Source of the DNA: Betaproteobacteria bacterium
GTDB taxonomy: Bacteria; Pseudomonadota; Gammaproteobacteria; Burkholderiales; Casimicrobiaceae
Reading direction: 5' to 3'
DNA length: 64,000 bases
NCBI GenBank assembly: GCA_016704895.1
Contig: JADIZG010000072.1
Coordinates: forward strand, 149,175 to 213,174
Part shown: in pieces, positions 1 through 10,484 of the stretch
Position numbering within the stretch: position 1 is the stretch's first letter
Layout of the letters: the number at the start of each line of letters is the position of its first letter
Made by a program: the position numbers and the translations under genes
Notes under the pieces: generated by a model
What the model was told of the DNA's origin: nothing
Database searches by the model: none
The model's input: the letters and a program-made list of their open reading frames with translations, nothing else

Positions 1-1178
1 GGATCCTGGCGCAGGAACGCGCGGAGCGCGGCGGCGAACGTGAGGCCCGCCTTCTCGTTCACGTTGACCTGGTTGACGCCCGGGAGCTGGATTTCCGCCG
101 GGTCCTCGGCCGTCGAGATGTTGATCCCCGGCTGGTTCAGGATGTTGATGCAGGTGTAGAGCGACACCGTCTTGCCCGAACCGGTCGGGCCGGTCACCAG
201 GATCATGCCGTACGGGCGGGCGATCGCGTCCAGCAGGATCTGCTGCTGGTCGGGCTCGTAGCCCAGCGCCTCGATGCCGAGCTTGACCCCGGACGAGTCG
301 AGGATGCGCATCACGATCTTCTCGCCGTAGAGCGTCGGCAGCGTCGAGACGCGGAAGTCGATCGACTTCGTCTTCGACAGCATGATCTTCATGCGGCCGT
401 CCTGCGGCACGCGCTTCTCGGCGATGTCGAGCTTGCTGATCACCTTGATGCGCGAGGCCACCTTGTCCTTGATCGCGAGCGGCGGCTGCGCGATCTCGGA
501 GAGGATGCCGTCGATGCGGTAGCGGATCCGGTAGAAACGCTCGTAGGGCTCGAAGTGGATGTCGGACGCGCCGCCGGCGATCGCGTCCAGCAGGATCTTC
601 TGGATGTACTTGACGACCGGGGCATCCTCGACCTCGGCGTCCTCCTCCTCCGTCCGCGCGCCCGGGGTCCCGTCCTGCATGTCGACCTCGAGGTCGTCGA
701 GGTTCGCGGCGTCCCTGAGCGTCGCGCCCGACGCCTCGACCAGGCGATGGATCGCATGGCCGAGCTTGTCGTCCTCGACGACGACCGGCTCGACGACCAG
801 GTTGGTCTTGAACCGGACCTCCTCGAGCGCCTGCATGTTCGCCGGGTCGGAGACCGCGACGAACAGGCGGTTGCCGCGCTTGGCGAGCGGGAGCACGCGC
901 CGCGACTGCGACATCTTCGCGTCGAAGAACTCCTTCTGGAACTGGTCGAAGTCGAACGACGAGAGGTCGAGCAGCGGGACCCCGAACGCGCGCGACCCGA
1001 ACACGGCGACCTGGTTCGGCGTGAACCGCTTGCTCGTCAGGACCTGCTCGACGAACGAGATGTTCGCGGCCTGGGCCTGGTTCTGCAGCGACTCGGCCTC
1101 GCTTTCGGGCATCAGCCCGTGCTGGGCGAGCGCGCGCGCGAGTCCGCTCAGGTTGCGAGTGGCGGCGTGCGTGGCCAT
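1..1178 (-). CDS. pilB: Type IV pilus assembly ATPase PilB (3' end outside window)
   Basis: Cytoplasmic AAA+ ATPase that powers extension of type IV pili. I translated it by hand from the complementary strand. It starts MATHAATRNLSGLARALAQ at 1178 and stays open to the window edge, giving about 392 of the roughly 570 residues usual for the family. The N-terminal MshEN-type domain is followed by the GspE core. The Walker A motif GPTGSGKT lies near residue 330 and the GEKIVMRILD region precedes it. The ATG is the natural family start. The neighbours (corC-like, ccsA-like, ffh) fit the usual betaproteobacterial pil locus, in which pilC and pilD normally follow; those would lie beyond base 1. GspE of type II secretion is the alternative, but the N-terminus favours PilB. 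Confidence 0.9.
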   Translation of the reverse strand, partial: MATHAATRNLSGLARALAQHGLMPESEAESLQNQAQAANISFVEQVLTSKRFTPNQVAVFGSRAFGVPLLDLSSFDFDQFQKEFFDAKMSQSRRVLPLAKRGNRLFVAVSDPANMQALEEVRFKTNLVVEPVVVEDDKLGHAIHRLVEASGATLRDAANLDDLEVDMQDGTPGARTEEEDAEVEDAPVVKYIQKILLDAIAGGASDIHFEPYERFYRIRYRIDGILSEIAQPPLAIKDKVASRIKVISKLDIAEKRVPQDGRMKIMLSKTKSIDFRVSTLPTLYGEKIVMRILDSSGVKLGIEALGYEPDQQQILLDAIARPYGMILVTGPTGSGKTVSLYTCINILNQPGINISTAEDPAEIQLPGVNQVNVNEKAGLTFAAALRAFLRQD

Positions 1179-1306
1179 CGGGTTCGGGTCGGGTGGGTTT
1201 CGCGCCCGCGGGCCGGGGCTCGCGGCAGACAGGGGACCGAAGCAACCTTCGTGCCGTGGCGCGAGCGTCGAAACCACCTCGCCACGTCATTCCAAATGCA
1301 TGAAAC

Positions 1307-2626
1307 TTAACGAGAAGATGATGCCCGCTCGTCCCGGCTTTGTAAAGGCGCCGAAGGATGGCCCACCGGGGGCAGCAGCCGGACCACTTTCACGGCACGA
1401 TCCTGCGTCTGGACGACCTCGACCGACTGGCCGGCGAGGCGGAAAGCCGTCCCCGCTTCCGGGATGTCGCCCAGGTGGTCGACGATGAGGCCGTTGAGCG
1501 TCTTCGGGCCGTCGAGGGGAAATCGCGTGCCGAGCTGCCGGTTGAGCGTGCGCAGCGACGCCATGCCGTCGACCGTCACGCTGCCGTCCTGCTCGCGCCT
1601 GAACCCGTCCCCGGCGCCCGGCGCGGTGGTCGTGAACTCGCCGATGATCTCCTCGACGATGTCCTCGATCGTCACCAGGCCCTTGAGCTCGCCGTACTCG
1701 TCGACGACGAGCCCGATGCGCTGCCGGTCGGCCTGGAACTGCGTCAGCTGCGTCAGGAGCGACGTGCCCGCGGGCACGAAATAGGGCTTTCGAAGCAGCG
1801 GGCGCAGCGACTCGGGGTCGATCCCCTCGCCCTCCTGCATCAGCCCGACGACGTTCTTGAGGTGCAGCACGCCGACGATCTGATCGGGCGAGCCCTCGTA
1901 GACGGGCAGGCGCGTGTGGTACGAGGTCGCGAGCTGCTGGCGCAGGAGCTGCGGCCTCGCGGCGAGGTCGATCGCGTGGATCTGCGGGCGGGGCACCATG
2001 ACGTCTTCGACGGTCACGGCCTCGAGGTCGAAGAGGTTGGCGAGCATCGCCCGGTGCTTGCCGCGGAAGTACTGGTTGCCCTCGAGCACCAGCGCGCGGA
2101 TCTCCTCCTGCGACAGCGCGCCGCCGGCGTCCTGCGGCGGCTGGATGCGCGAGACCTTGAGCAGCGCCTGCACGAACAGGTTGACGAACCAGACCGCCGG
2201 CATCGCGATCCTGAGCAGCGGCGCGAGCGTGAACGAGGCGACCGGCGCGATCCGGTCGGCGTAGGCGGCGCCGACGACCTTCGGCGTCACCTCCGAGAAC
2301 ACCAGGATCAGGAACGTGATCGCGATCGTCCCGGCGGCCAGGGCGAGCTTGCCCTCGCCGAACAGGCGCTCGGTGAGCACGGCGGTGAGCGTCGCCGCGG
2401 CGGCGTTGATCAGGTTGTTGCCGAGCAGGATCACGCCCAGCAGCCGGTCGGTCTTCGCGAGCAGGCCGAGCGCGGTGCGCGCCCCGGCCGAGCCGCGCTG
2501 TGCCTGGTGGCGCAGCCGCACGCGGTTCGCCGCCATCATCGCGGTCTCGGCGAGCGAGAAGAAGCCCGAGACGACCAGCAGCAGCGCGAGGGCGATGCCG
2601 AGCGTCGAGTTCGAGTAGTCGTCCAC
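1307..2626 (-). CDS. HlyC/CorC family membrane protein (DUF21-CBS-CorC_HlyC)
   Basis: A 439-residue inner-membrane protein of the CorC/HlyC (UPF0053) family, linked to Mg2+/Co2+ efflux or tolerance. The first ~190 residues form a DUF21 transmembrane domain with the SGFFSLAETAMMAANR signature near the N-terminus. Two CBS domains follow (VEDVMVPR marks the first), then a C-terminal CorC_HlyC domain around residues 340-425. The start is GTG at 2626 and the length is normal. It lies 15 bp downstream of the ccsA-like gene and is probably cotranscribed with it. The precise substrate is not evident from sequence. Confidence 0.88.
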   Translation of the reverse strand: MDDYSNSTLGIALALLLVVSGFFSLAETAMMAANRVRLRHQAQRGSAGARTALGLLAKTDRLLGVILLGNNLINAAAATLTAVLTERLFGEGKLALAAGTIAITFLILVFSEVTPKVVGAAYADRIAPVASFTLAPLLRIAMPAVWFVNLFVQALLKVSRIQPPQDAGGALSQEEIRALVLEGNQYFRGKHRAMLANLFDLEAVTVEDVMVPRPQIHAIDLAARPQLLRQQLATSYHTRLPVYEGSPDQIVGVLHLKNVVGLMQEGEGIDPESLRPLLRKPYFVPAGTSLLTQLTQFQADRQRIGLVVDEYGELKGLVTIEDIVEEIIGEFTTTAPGAGDGFRREQDGSVTVDGMASLRTLNRQLGTRFPLDGPKTLNGLIVDHLGDIPEAGTAFRLAGQSVEVVQTQDRAVKVVRLLPPVGHPSAPLQSRDERASSSR

Positions 2627-2641
2627 GGGGCGCGGCCGGTG

Positions 2642-3424
2642 TCAGCGCCCCAGCACGATCTCGACCACGAACTTCGTGCCGAGGTAGGCGAGGATCAGCA
2701 GCAGCGTGCCGGTGAGGATCCAGCGCAGCGCCTTGCGGCCGCGCCAGCCGTAGCGCCATCGGCCGACGACGAGCAGGCCGAAGACGACCCAGGAGGCGAC
2801 CGCGAACACGTTCTTGTGCGTGAACTGGAACGCCCGGCCGAACAGCTCCTCGGAAAACAGCACGCCGCTCGCGAGCGCGAGTGACAGCAGCACGAATCCC
2901 GCCGCGATGAGCCGGAAGAGCGCGCGCTCGAGCGTCAGGAGCGGCGGGGTCGCCGTGCCTTCCGCCAGCCCCCGGTGCAGCCGGCTCTCGAGCCCGGTCA
3001 TCACGAGCGCCTGCGCAGCGGCGACGATGAAGAACGCGTAGGCGAGGAGCGCGACCGCGATGTGGGCGGTCGCCCACGGGGCGCCCGCGTACGGAAAGCG
3101 GTGCGCCGAGCCGAAGGCGACCGGGACCAGCGTGGCGACCGCGGCGACCGGCAGCACGACCGCGCCGACGCCGGGCAGCGACGCGAGCGCGCCGGTGGCC
3201 CAGGCGACGAGCACCGTGAGGCCCCCGACGAGCGAGAGCGCATGGAAGAGCGAGAGATCGAGGCCCTCCGGCGTGACGACGCCCGTGGCCGCGGCGAGCG
3301 CGTGCGCCGCGAGCGCCGCGGGCGGGAGGACGCGGCGGGGCACGGACGTCGCCCCCGAGCCCGGCCATAGCGCCCAGGCGGCGGCCGCGTAAAGCGCGAA
3401 GGCGGCGACGTGCAGTAGAATCAT
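2642..3424 (-). CDS. CcsA/HemX-family cytochrome c assembly membrane protein (YpjD-like)
   Basis: A 260-residue polytopic membrane protein with about eight hydrophobic segments. It contains the CcsA-type region with WATAHIAVALLAYAFF near residue 120 and a conserved His in the HKNVFAVASW segment, which is a haem-handling or WWD-like context. Short CcsA/HemX paralogues of this size commonly sit opposite ffh in betaproteobacteria, and here the ffh start is 56 bp away on the other strand. Its role is probably haem delivery during c-type cytochrome biogenesis, inferred from family. The full system II partner (ResB) is not in the window. Confidence 0.8.
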   Translation of the reverse strand: MILLHVAAFALYAAAAWALWPGSGATSVPRRVLPPAALAAHALAAATGVVTPEGLDLSLFHALSLVGGLTVLVAWATGALASLPGVGAVVLPVAAVATLVPVAFGSAHRFPYAGAPWATAHIAVALLAYAFFIVAAAQALVMTGLESRLHRGLAEGTATPPLLTLERALFRLIAAGFVLLSLALASGVLFSEELFGRAFQFTHKNVFAVASWVVFGLLVVGRWRYGWRGRKALRWILTGTLLLILAYLGTKFVVEIVLGR

Positions 3425-3480
3425 CGGTCCTGCAGAGTGTAGCGCACGCGCCTGGCCGGGGCGTGCCCGCCGACCCCCCG

Positions 3481-4824
<1,344 letters not shown>

Positions 4825-5176
4825 CGGCTGTCGGGCGCCGCGCCCCACCTGCTTCCGGGCAACGCGGGTCAGGAGTGACCGACCCGAGCATCCGCAGGGC
4901 GACGCGCGGCGCGATTCCCCCGGTCGCGACGCGTTCGACGCGACGAGCGTCCTCGGGCCGGCTTTCGGCGGCGGCACCGGCGCGATCCTCGGGGTCGCCG
5001 GGTGCCGGGAGCAGGGCCCGCCGTCCATCCAGCGCGACCAAGGGGCTTGTCAAGTCTTTGATTGCAAATGGTTCGCGCCGGCACCCTCCCCGGGCCGCCC
5101 TTACGCCGACCTTGCCTGGAAGGCCGTTTCCGTTGTAGAATCAACGTCTTTTTCGCCCTGCCCGGAACCCACGATC
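4825..5176 (+). promoter_or_regulatory. Intergenic region with promoter of the rpsP operon
   Basis: This 352-bp gap between ffh and rpsP holds no convincing gene. Near its end is a sigma70-like promoter: TTGCCT at 5112-5117, an 18-bp spacer, and TAGAAT at 5136-5141. That places a start around 5148 and leaves a leader of about 30 nt before rpsP. The ~270 bp upstream are GC-rich with no feature I can name. Confidence 0.6.
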
Positions 5177-5446
5177 ATGGTTGTCATTCGTCTCGCCCGC
5201 GGGGGCGCCAAGAAGCGCCCGTTCTACAACATCGTCGTCGCCGATTCGCGCAATCGCCGCGACGGCCGCTTCATCGAGCGCGTCGGGTACTACAACCCGA
5301 TCGCGTCCGGAAAAGAGACCGGGCTCAAGCTCGAGCTCGAGCGCATCTCGTACTGGAAAGACCGCGGCGCCAAGCTGTCGGACACGGTCGCGATGCTGGT
5401 GAAGCGGTCCGGCACCCCGGCGCCCGCGCCGGCGGTGGCTGCCTGA
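5177..5446 (+). CDS. rpsP: 30S ribosomal protein S16
   Basis: An 89-residue small-subunit ribosomal protein that binds 16S rRNA during early 30S assembly. The sequence is canonical throughout: MVVIRLARGGAKKRPFYN at the start, then DSRNRRDGRFIERVGYYNP, then an Ala/Pro-rich tail. It heads the usual rpsP-rimM-trmD-rplS operon. Its stop codon overlaps the presumed rimM start (CTGA). A sigma70-like promoter lies just upstream. Confidence 0.98.
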   Translation: MVVIRLARGGAKKRPFYNIVVADSRNRRDGRFIERVGYYNPIASGKETGLKLELERISYWKDRGAKLSDTVAMLVKRSGTPAPAPAVAA

Positions 5447-5973
5447 CGGACGCGAACGACGCGTACGTCGTCCTGGGCCGCATCGTCGGTCCCTGGGGCG
5501 TGCGCGGATGGGTCAAGGTCGCGCCGTACGGCGACGGACCCGTGGGACTCGTCGCGCAGCGCACCTGGTGGTTGCGCGCTCCCGGCGGCGACTGGCAGTC
5601 GCGTGAGGTCACCGAGGCGCGCGCACACAGCGGAACGGTCGTGGCGGCGCTCGAGGGCTTCGGCACGCCGGAGGCCGCGGCGGCACTGAAGGGCCGTGAG
5701 GTGGCGGTGCCCAGGTCGGCGCTGCCGAAGGCGGGAAAAGGCGAGGTGTACCACGCCGACCTGGTGGGCCTCGACGTCGTCAGCTCGTCGGGCCGTTCGC
5801 TGGGGAAGGTCGTGGCGATGGAATCGTTCGGCGCGCATCCGCTGATGCGCGTGCAGGGTGGCGAAGGCGATGGCGATCCGGCCGGGCGCCTCGTGCCGTT
5901 CGTCGAGCCGATCCTCAGGTCGGTCGACCTGAAGGCGCGGCGGATCGAGGTCGACTGGGAGCCGGAGTACTGA
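5443..5973 (+). CDS. rimM: Ribosome maturation factor RimM (apparent CTG start)
   Basis: A 16S rRNA processing factor that binds S19 in the 30S head. The protein has about 176 residues. An N-terminal RimM domain opens with YVVLGRIVGPWGVRGWVKV, and a C-terminal PRC-barrel domain carries EVYHADLVGLDVV and GRLVPFVEPILRSVDL. No ATG, GTG or TTG in this frame would give a full N-terminus. The frame is open upstream through rpsP without a usual start. The best candidate is CTG 5443, which forms a CTGA overlap with the rpsP stop, preceded by GGCGGTGG as a weak ribosome-binding site. It could equally be an ATG changed by a base error. The stop overlaps trmD. Confidence 0.9.
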   Translation: MTDANDAYVVLGRIVGPWGVRGWVKVAPYGDGPVGLVAQRTWWLRAPGGDWQSREVTEARAHSGTVVAALEGFGTPEAAAALKGREVAVPRSALPKAGKGEVYHADLVGLDVVSSSGRSLGKVVAMESFGAHPLMRVQGGEGDGDPAGRLVPFVEPILRSVDLKARRIEVDWEPEY

Positions 5974-6791
5974 TGGACACCCCCGGCGGGGGCGCGGCGG
6001 GACCGGCGGACCGCGCGATGCGCATCGACGTGGTCACGCTGTTCCCCGCGATGGTCGCTGAGGCGGCGAAGGTCGGGATCACCGGCCGCGCGGCGGAGCG
6101 CGGGCTGTGGTCGCTGCGGTGCTGGAACCCGCGCGACTTCGCGACCGACGCGCACCGCACGGTGGACGACCGGCCGTATGGCGGCGGGCCGGGGATGGTG
6201 ATGATGGCTGCGCCGCTAGCCGCGGCGAGCGCGGCGGCGCGAGGGGCTCAGCGGGGCGATGGCGTGGCGCGCTCGCACACGATCTACCTGACGCCCGCCG
6301 GGCGACCGCTGACCCACGCGAGGGTCGTCGAGCTTGCGGCGGACCGCGCGACGGGGCTGGTGCTGCTGGCGGGGCGCTACGAGGGAATCGACGAGCGCCT
6401 GGTCGAGCGGGAAGTGGACGAGGAGATCGCGATCGGCGATTTCGTCGTCAGCGGCGGCGAGCTGCCGGCGCTGATGCTGATCGACGCGATCGCCCGGCAG
6501 CTGCCGGGGGCGCTCAACGATGCGCAGTCGGCGGTCGAGGAGTCGTTCGTGGCGGGCCTGCTCGATTGCCCGCACTACACGCGGCCCGAGATCCACGAGG
6601 GCGCGAAGGTGCCCGACGTGCTGCTGTCGGGGCACCACGAGGCGATCCGGCGCTGGCGCCTCGAGCAGTCGTTGAAGCGGACGATGGAGCGGCGGCCGGA
6701 CCTCCTCGAGGGCCGGGCGCTGGCGAAGGAAGAGCGGGAGTGTCTGGCGCGGATCCGCGACGTGGCGTCGGGGAACGGCCGGCGGAAGTAG
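5973..6791 (+). CDS. trmD: tRNA (guanine37-N1)-methyltransferase TrmD
   Basis: The SPOUT methyltransferase that makes m1G37 in tRNAs and prevents +1 frameshifting. The core begins MRIDVVTLFPAMV. The substrate region carries DDRPYGGGPGMVM, and the trefoil knot that binds SAM carries GRYEGIDERL and EIAIGDFVVSGGELPAL. ATG 5973 overlaps the rimM stop and gives 272 residues. ATG 6018, which starts at MRIDVV, gives 257 residues and matches the family N-terminus better, so the first 15 residues are uncertain. It is the third gene of the rpsP operon. Confidence 0.96.
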   Translation: MDTPGGGAAGPADRAMRIDVVTLFPAMVAEAAKVGITGRAAERGLWSLRCWNPRDFATDAHRTVDDRPYGGGPGMVMMAAPLAAASAAARGAQRGDGVARSHTIYLTPAGRPLTHARVVELAADRATGLVLLAGRYEGIDERLVEREVDEEIAIGDFVVSGGELPALMLIDAIARQLPGALNDAQSAVEESFVAGLLDCPHYTRPEIHEGAKVPDVLLSGHHEAIRRWRLEQSLKRTMERRPDLLEGRALAKEERECLARIRDVASGNGRRK

Positions 6792-6908
6792 CGGAAACGG
6801 CAACACGACGTCAACAACCAGAAAACGGGCTCACGTCCGGCGCCGGAAGGTTCGCCTCCGCGGCGCCCGACCTCTGATCCCCGCAAACGCAACCAAGGAA
6901 ACGAGACC

Positions 6909-7284
6909 ATGAACCTCATCGAGACGCTGGAGCGCGAGGAGATCGCGCGCCTCGGCAAGACCCTCCCGGAGTTCGCGCCGGGCGACACCGTCGTCGTCAA
7001 CGTGAACGTCGTCGAAGGCGAACGCAAGCGCGTGCAGGCCTACGAGGGCGTCGTCATCGCCAAGCGAAACCGCGGCCTCAACTCGTCGTTCGTCGTGCGC
7101 AAGATCTCGAGCGGCGAGGGTGTTCGAGCGGACGTTCCAGTCCTATTCGCCGCTGATCGCATCGATCGAGGTGAAGCGCCGGGGTGACGTGCGACGCGCG
7201 AAGCTCTACTACCTGCGCGCGCGTTCGGGCAAGTCGGCGCGCATCCGCGAGAAGCTCACGACGAAGGCGGGCAAGGCCGAGTAG
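6909..7284 (+). CDS. rplS: 50S ribosomal protein L19, interrupted by a +1 frameshift
   Basis: L19 sits at the 30S-50S interface. The frame from ATG 6909 (MNLIETLEREEIARL) is canonical through KISSGEGV. It then leaves the family sequence at an extra base in TGTT near 7123. The remaining family sequence (ERTFQSYSPLI, VKRRGDVRRAKLYYLR, GKSARI) continues in the next frame to TAG at 7282-7284. Removing one base restores about 124 residues, a normal L19 length. Both halves are perfectly conserved and L19 is a core ribosomal protein, so a base-calling error is more likely than a mutation. Confidence 0.92.
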
Positions 7285-7303
7285 CCCGGGGCCCTCCCGG
7301 GAC

Positions 7304-7319
7304 GGCCCCGCGCGGGGCC
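7304..7319 (+). terminator. GC-rich palindrome after rplS
   Basis: The sequence GGCCCC-GCGC-GGGGCC lies 20 bp after the rplS stop and could form a hairpin that ends the rpsP operon. No T-run follows, so intrinsic termination is unproven. Confidence 0.4.
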
Positions 7320-7487
7320 GGAGCGATGGTCGCCGGGCACCGGCGCCCGCCGCTCCGGCCCCGCGCCCATTCTGGAGCCCCCCGGCTCGCTTCTTGCATG
7401 GTTGCCTTGTCACGCCGATCCTTTTCGACCAAGATTCCACCGTCATAAGCCGGGATCCGCGGGCCACCGGGACTCCGAAACGCGCGC

Positions 7488-9320
7488 ATGAAGGCCACGC
7501 TTTACGAGGCGCTGGGCATACCGCAGGCCGCCTCCGACGAGGAGGTGCGCGCGTCGCTGCGCCGGCTCATCCGCAAGTACTACGCGAAGACGCGCGACGG
7601 GCAGGGAAACGTCGAGGAGGCGCTGCGCTTCATCAACCACGCGAGCCGGATCCTGTCGGACCCGGACCGGCGCACGCGCTACGACAACGAGCTCGCGCTC
7701 TCGGCCGGCACGACCGAGCAGCGGATCGCGCACGTCGTCACGAACGCGGTCGCCGAGTCCGGTGAGCAGACCGACGTCGGCACCGAGGCCGTCGACAGGG
7801 CCGCAGAGGCCGACGTGCTCGACGACGAGGCACTCGAGGCCGCGCTGACCGCCGACGACGAGCGGCTGGAGCCGGCCCTCCACCATCCCGGTCTCACCGA
7901 GCGCGTGTCGACCCTGGGCCGCTCGCCGGTCGTGACGCTGGCGCTCTGCGCGCTGTTCGGCGCGTTCATCGCCGCGGCGATCGTCTTCGTGACGCCGGCC
8001 GACGCGGTGCTGGTCGCGAAGCAGGTGCTCGTCTGGCTGACGCTGGGCCTGCTCGGACTCACCGCCGTCTACGGCGCGGTGCACGGCGTCGCCTGGGCGT
8101 CGCGGCGGCGCATGCCCGCCGCGCCCGCGCTGCAGCCGCAGACCGATCTCGCGATCCTCAACTGGCGTCGCGAGAAGAGCGTCTTCCTCGGCACCAACCA
8201 GCCACAGGAGGACGCCAGCTGGATCTTCCAGCTCCGGATGGCGGAGCTCGAGCGCGCGAAGTCCGGGCGCACGAGCGAGCCACGTCCCTGGCAGCGCCTG
8301 GGCGCGCGCCTGTTCGACTACGCGATCTGGGGACTCGTGCTCGCGCTTCTGCTCTCCGAGCTGAGGGGGGCGGGCGCCGTCCCGGAGCAGCTCGCGTACT
8401 GGCTCGGGCATCCGCTCGTCGCGCCGATCCTCATCACCGGCTCGTGGGTGCCCATCGAGGCGCTGCTGATCGCGTCCCTCGCGACGACGCCGGGCAAGTG
8501 GCTGTTCGGCGTCTACCTGCAGTTCTCGATCTCCGACGCGTACGCACGGCGCGACTCGCGCACGCAGTTCGCGCGCGCGCTGAAGCGCGCGTTCCGCGTC
8601 TGGTGGGAGGGCGTGGGACTCGGGTTCCCGCTCCTCGCGCCGTTCCTGGTCGCGGTCGCGTACGAGAAGGTCATGGTCCAGCAGGAGACCGACTGGGATT
8701 TCGCGCACGATTGCCTCGTGACGCACGGGCCTCCCGGCGTGCTCAACCTCGTCACCGGCGTCTGCGGGCTCGCCGCGATGCTGTGGCTCTACGGCGTCGC
8801 GTGGCACCAGCCGATGGCGGACTCGATCACCTGGGCGCGCGCGACGATCACCGATGCGATCCCGTCGACGGCGATGCTGCGCAACTTCTCGGGAAGCAGC
8901 GCGATCGGCGGGATCGCGCCGTCGACGCCGGTGCGCACGATCACGCCAGCGTCGAAGGCATCCGCTGCGCCGACGCCCTCGCGCGCCGGCGAGCCCATCG
9001 ACTCGGATCTCTCCGCGAAGTTCGCCGAGCGGCGCTCGCGCATCGCGGTGCTGGCCGTCGAGGGACCGCGCATGCTGCGCGCGGGCAACTGGCGGCGCGC
9101 GGGCGAGCTCTGCCGCACGTGGACCGAGCTCGACCTCGGCAATCCCGAGGGGTGGCGCTGCCTCGGCCAGGCGATGCAGGCGCAGGGCTACCACCAGGAA
9201 GCGATTGCGGCCTTCCGCAAGGCGAAGCAGTTCGATCCGGGCGATCGCACGCTCGACGCCGCGATCGACCGTTCGCAGCGCGGCATCGTCGCGGATTTCA
9301 TCAACCGCTACCGGCAGTAG
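7488..9320 (+). CDS. J-like/RDD/TPR membrane protein
   Basis: A 610-residue protein with an unusual domain order. Residues 1-70 resemble a J domain (LYEALGIPQAASDEEVRASLRRLIRKYY), but the HPD tripeptide that stimulates DnaK is absent; KTRDGQG stands in the loop. Two transmembrane segments follow around 140-200. An RDD-type membrane domain comes next, with RLGARLFDYAIW and the hallmark ATTPGKWLFGVYL. A soluble tail ends in TPR-like helices (NPEGWRCLGQAM, EAIAAFRKAKQFDPGD). It is probably an inner-membrane protein with cytoplasmic protein-binding ends. Function is unknown; a DnaK co-chaperone role is unlikely without HPD. Confidence 0.75.
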   Translation: MKATLYEALGIPQAASDEEVRASLRRLIRKYYAKTRDGQGNVEEALRFINHASRILSDPDRRTRYDNELALSAGTTEQRIAHVVTNAVAESGEQTDVGTEAVDRAAEADVLDDEALEAALTADDERLEPALHHPGLTERVSTLGRSPVVTLALCALFGAFIAAAIVFVTPADAVLVAKQVLVWLTLGLLGLTAVYGAVHGVAWASRRRMPAAPALQPQTDLAILNWRREKSVFLGTNQPQEDASWIFQLRMAELERAKSGRTSEPRPWQRLGARLFDYAIWGLVLALLLSELRGAGAVPEQLAYWLGHPLVAPILITGSWVPIEALLIASLATTPGKWLFGVYLQFSISDAYARRDSRTQFARALKRAFRVWWEGVGLGFPLLAPFLVAVAYEKVMVQQETDWDFAHDCLVTHGPPGVLNLVTGVCGLAAMLWLYGVAWHQPMADSITWARATITDAIPSTAMLRNFSGSSAIGGIAPSTPVRTITPASKASAAPTPSRAGEPIDSDLSAKFAERRSRIAVLAVEGPRMLRAGNWRRAGELCRTWTELDLGNPEGWRCLGQAMQAQGYHQEAIAAFRKAKQFDPGDRTLDAAIDRSQRGIVADFINRYRQ

Positions 9321-10387
9321 CCGGGAGCCGGCCGGCACGCGCGACGTGCCGCATGCCCGGTCGATGCCGGGCGATCGTCGACGGGGGGGCGGGGCCGGGG
9401 TGATCCGAGCAGGCGGCTGTCGGTGTTGACGCGGGCGGACTGGCCGGCGTGCGCCTCGGGGCCGTTTCCTGACGCAGCGGTCGCCCCGGTGGCTGGGGCC
9501 GCCCAGGCGATCCAGATCGGCATCGTGAACGCCGCGAGCAGCGTGCCGGTCGAGACGATCAGCGCGACCGGCGCGCCGCGCCCGTTCATGCGCGCGGCGA
9601 GGATGTAGGCCGACGTCGCGGTCGGGACCGAGGCGTGCGCGAGCGCGACCTGCGTCTCGACCGTCGTGAGCGCCATCGCGTGCGCGAGCGCCAGCGCGAT
9701 CGCAGGCGCGGCGACGAGCTTGACCGCGTGGAACCACGCGAGCGCGGGCAGCGGGAGCGCGCCGCGCTCGAAACGCAGCGCCGCGCCGACGGCCAGGAGC
9801 CCCAGCGGCAGCGCTCCGTTGCCGGCCAGCTCGAGCATGCGCGCAGGCACCCGGGGCATCGGCAGGGCGAGCGCGTTCCACACGATGCCGGCGAGCGTCG
9901 CGAGCACGAGCGGGTTGCGCGCGACCTCGAGCGCGATCCGCGCGGCGTGGCCGCGCGCGAGCACGGCGACCGCGGCGACGTTGACGACCGGCACCATGAT
10001 GCCGACGACGAGGCTCGCGAGCGCGACCGCCTTCGCGCCGCCGAGACTCGACGCGACCGCGAGCACGAGGTAGGTGTTGAAGCGGAATCCGCACTGGAAG
10101 CACGCGGCGAACGTCTCGCGCGGCAGCGCGAACAGCGGCCTCGCGAGCGCCGAGAGCACCATCGCGCCGCCGGTGTAGCCGAGCGCGGTGAGCGCGAGCG
10201 CACCGGCGTCGCCGATCGCGAGCGGCGCGGTCGCGAGCGACCGGAAGAGCAGCGCCGGGAACAGGACGAAGTAGACGAGGCGCTCGACGCCTTCCCAGAA
10301 GGGCGCTCCGTACGCGAACCGGCGGGCGAGAAGCACGCCCAGCGCGATCAGCAGGAAGTCGGGGGCGACGAGCAGCGCGGCGTTCAT
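9308..10387 (-). CDS. AEC-family auxin-efflux-type transporter
   Basis: A 359-residue membrane protein of the auxin efflux carrier family (PF03547), which in bacteria exports small organic acids such as malate or malonate. About ten hydrophobic helices run from MNAALLVAPDFLLIALGVLL to MPIWIAWA near residue 300. The crossover motif region NTYLVLAVASS is present. The start is ATG 10387; longer in-frame extensions are not needed. The last ~55 residues are polar and Arg/Pro-rich and overlap the 3' end of the converging J-like/RDD gene by 13 bp, so the true stop may have been nearer. Confidence 0.85.
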   Translation of the reverse strand: MNAALLVAPDFLLIALGVLLARRFAYGAPFWEGVERLVYFVLFPALLFRSLATAPLAIGDAGALALTALGYTGGAMVLSALARPLFALPRETFAACFQCGFRFNTYLVLAVASSLGGAKAVALASLVVGIMVPVVNVAAVAVLARGHAARIALEVARNPLVLATLAGIVWNALALPMPRVPARMLELAGNGALPLGLLAVGAALRFERGALPLPALAWFHAVKLVAAPAIALALAHAMALTTVETQVALAHASVPTATSAYILAARMNGRGAPVALIVSTGTLLAAFTMPIWIAWAAPATGATAASGNGPEAHAGQSARVNTDSRLLGSPRPRPPVDDRPASTGHAARRACRPAPGYCR

Positions 10388-10484
10388 CGCGGAGTCACGC
10401 GGACACGATGTCGCGCGCGTCGTCAGGCCGGGGTCCGGGTCGGGCGATCCGGGCGACACCGGACCCGCGGCGTCGGCGATCGCC

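Noticed and set aside
7443..10103. An 886-codon leftward frame opposite the J-like/RDD gene
   Set aside because: No conserved motifs; it merely extends through the antisense of real genes.
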